This document shows, piece after piece, positions 23,565 through 27,500 of a stretch of DNA of 27,500 nucleotides. The notes under the pieces are model-generated. The model did not search any database and had not been told where the DNA came from. It saw only the letters and a list, made by a program, of their open reading frames with translations. The stretch's first letter is position 1. Each line of letters opens with the position of its first letter. The position numbers and the translations under genes are program-made. This DNA comes from Prorocentrum cordatum (lineage: Eukaryota; Sar; Dinophyceae; Prorocentrales; Prorocentraceae), in assembly GCA_963575745.1 (NCBI GenBank), contig CAUYUJ010002058.1, forward strand, positions 260,802 to 288,301. The letters run 5' to 3'.

Positions 23565-23691
23565 TGAGTCAGAATATTCAAACATGGTCCAAACATAGCC
23601 TGGGGACGATGTTTCTGTTTGTTTGTTACCAGTGTGGGGAATTTGTTGTTTTTCCTCCAAAATCCGCCTGCAGGGGGCATGCCCGACCTAA
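23565..23691 (+). mobile_element. Family 1 MITE, copy I, 5'-degenerate
   Basis: The family can be followed from AGTCAGAATATTCAAACATG through CATAGCCTGGGGACGATG to ATCCGCCTGCAGGGGGCATG and CCCGACCTAA. The 5' inverted end is lost. It lies about 150 bp downstream of copy H in the same orientation. Confidence 0.7.
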
Positions 23692-23844
23692 TCGTAGCTG
23701 GCGAGGGAGTCTGAGGCGGAATGCTCGGCCCGCCCTGCCGACACGTCTGGGGGTGGGACAGGGGGAGCCCCGCAGTTCTCAAGAGAAGGCAATGCAGGAC
23801 GAAGGGGCCAGGCAGGATGAGCAGGACCAGGAGCAGCAGGAGCA

Positions 23845-23872
23845 GCAGCAGGAGGAGGAGGAGGAGGATTAT
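23845..23872. repeat. GCAGCAG(GAG)n run
   Basis: CAGGAGCAGCAGGAGCAGCA then GGAGGAGGAGG. A plus frame (QDEQDQEQQEQQQ, then Glu, ending DYEG) stops at 23879-23881. It reads like an acidic protein tail but nothing upstream supports a gene. Confidence 0.7.
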
Positions 23873-23921
23873 GAGGGATGAGGGGGGGGGTGGTAGATAG
23901 GGGGGTAGGCTCAGGGGGAAA

Positions 23922-24035
23922 ACGCATCGAGCCTAGTTCGCCCATTGATCGCCAAAAGGGGCACGATAGCCCGACCCGCACAGGAACGTGCGGCTTCGCT
24001 ATCGGTGACCTATCACCGATCTATCGGCGATCTGA
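23922..24035. repeat. Family 4 ATCGCCGAT hairpin, copy 3
   Basis: CGCCCATTGATCGCCAAAAG, GCACGATAG, CAGGAACGTGCGGCTTCGCT, ATCGGTGACCTATCACCGAT and CTATCGGCGATCT match copies 1 and 2 in order. Confidence 0.7.
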
Positions 24036-24063
24036 GCTGTCCCCTCCCCTTTCGCTTCCCCTC

Positions 24064-24153
24064 AGAAGATGGAGAAGGAGGAGGAGGAGGAGGACGAGGA
24101 GAAGGAGGAGGAGAAGGAGGAGCAGCAGCAGGAGTAGGAGCAGGAGCAGGAAG

Positions 24154-24189
<36 letters not shown>

Positions 24190-24520
24190 ACAGGAGCAGG
24201 AGCAAGAGCAGCAGCAGGAGCAGCAGGAGGAGGAGGGCGAGGAGAGGGAGGAGGAGGGGAGGAGGAGGGAGGAGAGCAGCAGGAGGAGGAGGGCAGGAGA
24301 GGAGGAGGGAGAGGAGGAGAGAGAGGAGGAGGAGGAGGAGAGAGGGGGAGGAGGAGGAGGAGGAAGGAAGGGAGGAGGGGAGGAGGAGGAGGAGGAGAGG
24401 ATGGGGAGGGGGGGGGGGAGGGAGGGAGGGAGGAGGAGGGATGGATGGAGGGAGGGCGGGAGGGAGGCAGGGAGGAGGAGGAGGGGGAGCAGGAGGAGGA
24501 CGAGGAGCGCAGATGCTTGG
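24064..24520. repeat. 450-bp purine tract with (GAGCAG)n core
   Basis: (GGA)n, then (AGGAGC)n at about 24133-24235, then GGAGGAGG, GGGAGGGAGG and G-runs. It is the longest purine tract in the window. G-runs of 8-10 at 24409-24418, 24529-24538 and 24589-24598 make quadruplexes plausible. Confidence 0.95.
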
Positions 24521-24775
24521 CAGGGTGGGGGGGGGGGGAGGAGCTGTGCGCCTCCGCCCGCGCGGCGCAGCCCCCGCGGCCCAGGGTCGGGGGGGGGGGC
24601 CCGCCGGTTGGGGGCAATGAAGCGGCTCCGCGGCGCCGGCGCTCGCCGGGGACGCCGGGCTCCCAAGCTCGAGGGCGGAGCGAGGGTCGGAGGCGGCGAA
24701 AAGGGGCGAACGGCCCAGGGGAGAGCAGCGCGTGTACTTCGGGGGCGGAAAGGAGGGGGGTGATGACTCTAGGGG
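24521..24775. other. GC-rich island after the purine tract
   Basis: GCGCCTCCGCCCGCGCGGCG, G-runs and GGCGCCGGCGCTCGCCGGGG. Frames are Arg/Gly/Ala-rich with no motif. No gene is called. Confidence 0.3.
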
Positions 24776-24779
24776 CGGG

Positions 24780-24990
24780 GGATGGATATCATGGCGTGGG
24801 CCATGGTATTTCCCCAGATGTCATGGCGCCTCTTCTGATTTCATTACGTCCCTGGCCCCCTCGCTGGGCCGCGCACATGCCGCCGGTCATGATTTGCACC
24901 CCCCCCTCTTGGACACCCCCCTCTTGGCCGCTCCCGAGTACTCGGGTGCGCCGACGATCTGTGTCTTCGAAGAGGCTCCTGGGGGCGAAT
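24780..24990. repeat. Partial relative of the 19130-19400 repeat
   Basis: GATGGATATCATGGCGTGGG, CCATGGTATTTCCCCAGATG and TCATGG parallel 19133-19175; GGGCCGCGCACATGC and CCCCCTCTTGG parallel 19400-19445 (GGCCGCGCACGTGC, CCCCCTCTTGG). Confidence 0.55.
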
Positions 24991-25028
24991 GAGTGTGATG
25001 CCCGCCCCTGGGCCATTCGCCCCTATCG

Positions 25029-25405
25029 TCGCCGCCGAGTTGGGGGGAAGTGAGAGCCCTGAGATCCTGGCGACTCAACTTTTTCGAGCCGGGCGTTTTC
25101 GCCCAGTTTCGGGCCCCAGGACCCTCGCGGATGGATCGGACTCGGAGCATGGCGCAGGGAAGGTTGGGGCCCTGGGCTCCAGCCGTGATTTCTCGCAACG
25201 CTTCGATTCTTCCGCGGCGTCGGATTTCTGGAAAAGAGAAGGCCTTCTCGGAAGGCGGCGAGGCTTCCCACGAGCCCTCTGGTCTTCTGAGAAGTTGATG
25301 GCGTCTTCGGGGAAAGCTTCCAGAAAACTTCTCAGATGGCCGAGGCCGGAAGACTTCCGAGCCTTCTGAGAAGGCCCGCCCATTCTCGCCTCCCCCCCCC
25401 CCCCA
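25029..25405. mobile_element. Family 2 inverted-repeat element, copy 4 (degenerate ends)
   Basis: Left end GCCGCCGAGTTGGGGGGAAG then TGAGAGCC. The interior contains GGCCTTCTCGGAAGGCGG, CTTCTGAGAAG and GAAGACTTCCGAGCC-TTCTGAGAAGGCCCGCCC, the last closely matching 13105-13138. The right end is replaced by a C-run (25391-25404). Confidence 0.5.
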
Positions 25406-25594
25406 TGGGCGGGCCCGCCCACACAAGAGCGGACGCGCGCGGGGAGGCTCGGAGCCGCCATGCCCGCCAGTGTTCTGTAGTTGTTTCGCAGTTCGCCTTA
25501 GGCAGTTCCCAGGTTTATGGGAAGTCGAAGTTCAATGCACGGAAAAGAGGGGCCTCGTTCCTTATCTAGGGCTCCTTAGGTCACCGCCCCGATT

Positions 25595-25645
25595 GTATGC
25601 ACGTATGTATGTATGCATGTGTGCACGTACGTAATTATATGCGTG
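25595..25645. repeat. Degenerate (TGTA)n microsatellite
   Basis: GTATGCACGTATGTATGTAT, GCATGTGTGCACGTACGTAA: alternating purine-pyrimidine DNA. Confidence 0.85.
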
Positions 25646-25649
25646 AATG

Positions 25650-25905
25650 GGCACCGATGTTCATGTACACAATCTATGCAAGCGCCTCTCGCGCCGGGAA
25701 GCGCAACATCGGCTGAGGGCCACCTGGGATGGGATTTTGGGCTAACCCAGACATTGGTGCCCCCGAGAAACTGCGGCCGTGAGTCGACGCACTCTCCATT
25801 TTTCGTTTTTCCTCTCCACGAAGAATTTGACACACCTGGTCCGCAGTGTAAGATGGGTGCCCTGATTGGCGCCTCCGTCGCGCTCCCGCCTCGCCCCGAG
25901 GTGCT
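25650..25905. other. Stretch with no assignable gene
   Basis: A 103-residue minus frame crosses it (25742-26053), with an acidic run encoded by the adjacent CTC tract. The part outside the tract (REELEHLGARRERDGG) is coding-like but unassigned. Confidence 0.25.
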
Positions 25906-25909
25906 CGAG

Positions 25910-25988
25910 CTCCTCCCTCTCTTCTCCTCCCTCCTCCTCCTCCTCCTTCTCGTCCTCCTCCTCCTCCTCGACCTCCTCCTCGTCCTGA
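25910..25988. repeat. (CTC)n tract
   Basis: CTCCTCCTCCTTCTCGTCCT-type repeats. Confidence 0.9.
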
Positions 25989-26021
25989 GAAATGGAAGCA
26001 GCAGGGTGCCTTTGCCCTAGC

Positions 26022-26055
26022 TGCTGTTTAAAACAGCGCGTAGCGCTGTTCAAAC
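26022..26055. repeat. Short nested palindromes
   Basis: GCTGTTTAAAACAGC (26023-26037) and AACAGCGCGTAGCGCTGTT (26032-26050) overlap, so two alternative hairpins compete for the same strand. No T-run follows to suggest a terminator. Confidence 0.5.
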
Positions 26056-26189
26056 CTTGAGAAGCCCCCGGGCCGCAGAAGACAAGCGGGAAAAGGGCCG
26101 GTGGACCACACGACTGAAGCGGCGCTAATTAGGACGGCTGTCAGCACCCAAGGGGACCACCACCACCACCAGGAGGGGGAGGAAGGTCG

Positions 26190-26312
26190 TCAGCCTCCTC
26201 CTCCTCTCCCCCTCTTCCTCCTCCTCCTCCTCCTCCTCCTCCTCCTCCTCCTCCTCCTTCCCCACCTCCTCCTCGTCCTCCTCGTCCTCCTCCTCCTCCT
26301 CCTCCTGCTCCT
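26190..26312. repeat. (CTC)n tract
   Basis: An almost pure CTC run with a few CGTCCT and TTCC interruptions. Confidence 0.95.
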
Positions 26313-26439
26313 CCATTGCTTTCCCTATAAATAACTTCTCCCGGTCGCACCCCGAGGCCGGTTTTTAGGGCGGGCCGGGCGTTTCGCTTGAGACTTCCTC
26401 ACAATGTATGACTTTGAAGTTGAAACAATGGCAACAGCT

Positions 26440-26795
26440 TCACAGATGGACGGCGGGTCGTTTTCAAAATGTAGCTCTCGCCTTAGAGCGGTGCACATTC
26501 GTTTCAAACATTTGCAAGAGTTTCACGGATTGAGGGCGGGCCGTTTTCAACATGTGGTTCTCGCCTTAGCGCGGCGCAAAAGAGTTTAACAAATGTGCAA
26601 ATGCTTCACGTATTGAGGGCGGGTGGTTTTCAACATGTGGTTCTTGCCTTAGCGTCGCGCACATTCGTTTGTTGTAAGAGTTGCACGCGTTGAGGGCGGG
26701 TGGTTTTCAACATGTTATTCTCTCCTTATCGCGGCGCACAGTTTTTTACAAACAGTTGCAAGAGTTCCACGAAATTCCACCATCATCGTACCAGG
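26440..26795. repeat. About 80-bp tandem repeat, four units
   Basis: Each unit holds CACG-ATTGAGGGCGGG, GGTTTTCAACATGTGGTTCT, CGCCTTAGCGCGGCGCACA and CAAACA-TTGCAAGAGTT. The GGGCGGG block is at about 26451, 26534, 26617 and 26694, giving periods of 83, 83 and 77 bp. The first unit is diverged and a fifth partial unit ends near 26790. Confidence 0.9.
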
Positions 26796-26837
26796 AATTG
26801 CGTTTTGGAAGGATTCCGAACTATCCGGGCGCAACAA

Positions 26838-26985
26838 TTATGTTGATTCGCGGTGTTGAAGTCTCAAACAACAGGCGTTATGGCACTGTTCCAGGTCGCC
26901 AGGACGCAGCAGTCAGGTTGATCCGTGGCGTGGAAATCCCGAGAACAATGTTCTGGCATGTTTCAAGGTCTTCAAACGGTTGTCT
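26838..26985. repeat. 78-bp direct repeat, two units
   Basis: GTTGATTCGCGGTGTTGAAG, AACAACAGGCGTTATGGCAC, TGTTCCAGGTC and GTTGATCCGTGGCGTGGAAA, AACAATGTTCTGGCATG, TTTCAAGGTC. The period is a multiple of three, and the plus frame repeats LIRGVE. Coding is possible but unproven. Confidence 0.7.
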
Positions 26986-27097
26986 TCCAACGAGGTGGTT
27001 CCCTCAATGGAAATGAACCGTTATAGGGGCCTATGAAGAGGTAGTTTGGAGGGAGGATTCATTCCAGCATCGTTGATGGCTCTTGGGTTTATTTTGG

Positions 27098-27195
27098 TCC
27101 TCCGCCTCCTGCTCCTCATCCTCCTCCTATGCCCCCTTCTCCTCATCCTCATCCTCCTCATCCTCCCTTCTTCTTCCCCTCCTCCTCCTCCTTTG
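27098..27195. repeat. (CTC)n/(CAT)n tract
   Basis: CCTCATCCTCCTCC-type repeats with CTTCTTCC interruptions. Confidence 0.85.
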
Positions 27196-27374
27196 AGGGG
27201 TCGTCCTGGATGTGCTCTGTGTTGCTGAATGGGCTGCAGTCCCTTGGATGTGCCACTCGGGACAGTGCTAGCTCAGAGCAGTTGCCCCCTCCCCCCCCCG
27301 ACGTGGCGTTTGGACAGTTGGGGGCACAGTGCACCCAGCCGATGTCGATTCCGACCCGATACGCCCCCCCCCCC

Positions 27375-27500
27375 CACGCACACACACACACACACACACA
27401 CACTACATCGCACACGCACACACGCACGCACACGCACGCACACGCACACGCACACGCACACGCACACGCACACGCATCACGCACACGCACGCGCGCGCGC
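27375..27500. repeat. (CA)n to (CACG)n to (CG)n tract
   Basis: The tract begins as pure CA dinucleotides, becomes CACGCACACG repeats and ends in GCGCGCGCGC at the window edge. It alternates purine and pyrimidine throughout, a strong Z-DNA candidate. Confidence 0.95.

Noticed and set aside
23878-25053. 391-residue plus frame, the longest in the window.
   Set aside because: It is Arg/Gly/Glu read-through of the purine tract, starting in a family 4 hairpin region.
26366-26372. TTTTTAGGG considered as a telomere-type repeat.
   Set aside because: Single occurrence with no tandem array.

Overview
This window reads as nuclear DNA of a dinoflagellate, most likely a GC-rich, repeat-laden one. Two independent signals support this. 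First, the only clearly recognisable protein fragment (10085 to about 11042) is the C-terminal part of a non-LTR reverse transcriptase of the type common in dinoflagellate genomes. Second, positions 12939-12961 match the 22-nt dinoflagellate spliced leader with one substitution and one inserted base. There is no operon structure, no rRNA or tRNA gene, and no intact gene I can defend. Most long open frames are read-through of (GAG)n/(CTC)n, (GT)n or GC-rich repeats.

The window is a mosaic of short non-autonomous elements, satellites and microsatellites. Family 1 is a MITE of about 160 bp (9 copies, A to I) with ends TTARGTCGGGC / GCCCGAYYTAA and a small palindrome inside each end. Family 2 is an inverted-repeat element with a GGCGGCGAGCCCGGGGGG end and CTTCTGAGAAGG motifs. 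Family 3 is a foldback element of 230-245 bp with GGGATCGGAG ends and CATCG(T/G)CGAT cores. Family 4 is an ATCGCCGAT/ATCGGCGAT hairpin (3 copies). Family 5 is a foldback rich in GGCGCC (3 copies). Family 6 is a roughly 220-bp repeat starting CCGATCGGCGCGGG (3 copies). A 75-bp-stem perfect foldback lies at 15146-15300. An 89-bp satellite (6763-7674) recurs as inverted, diverged clusters at 9787-10088, 11110-11500, 16655-16955 and 17145-17600.

Layout: 1-1320, families 2, 1 (A, B) and 4. 1380-3600, low-copy DNA, a (CTC)n tract, a GC island and a 700-bp G/T tract. 3650-5270, shared repeats, palindromes, a (GAG)n tract and a tandem repeat. 5660-7950, GC-rich duplications, a broken helicase-like gene fragment, the satellite and purine tracts. 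8000-9600, families 6 and others. 9787-11500, the satellite cluster split by the RT fragment. 11600-13440, family 5, MITE C, the spliced-leader-like relic, family 2 and MITE D. 13640-16200, long (CTC)n/(GAG)n tracts, family 3, two low-copy frames and the big foldback. 16550-17600, satellite, family 4 and MITE E. 17600-19400, low-copy DNA with a 60-bp tandem repeat. 19500-21300, families 3 and 2. 21700-23700, MITEs F, G, H and I with families 5 and 6. 23900-27500, purine tracts, family 2 and tandem repeats, ending in a CA/CG tract.

The most interesting signal is how family 1 sits in its targets. Copies B and G have clean 8-bp target duplications. Copies A, C, E and H are abutted on both sides by direct repeats of about 42-75 bp, and a separate 146-bp insertion inside copy G is flanked by a perfect 33-bp repeat. 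This suggests that insertions here often arise through widely staggered breaks.
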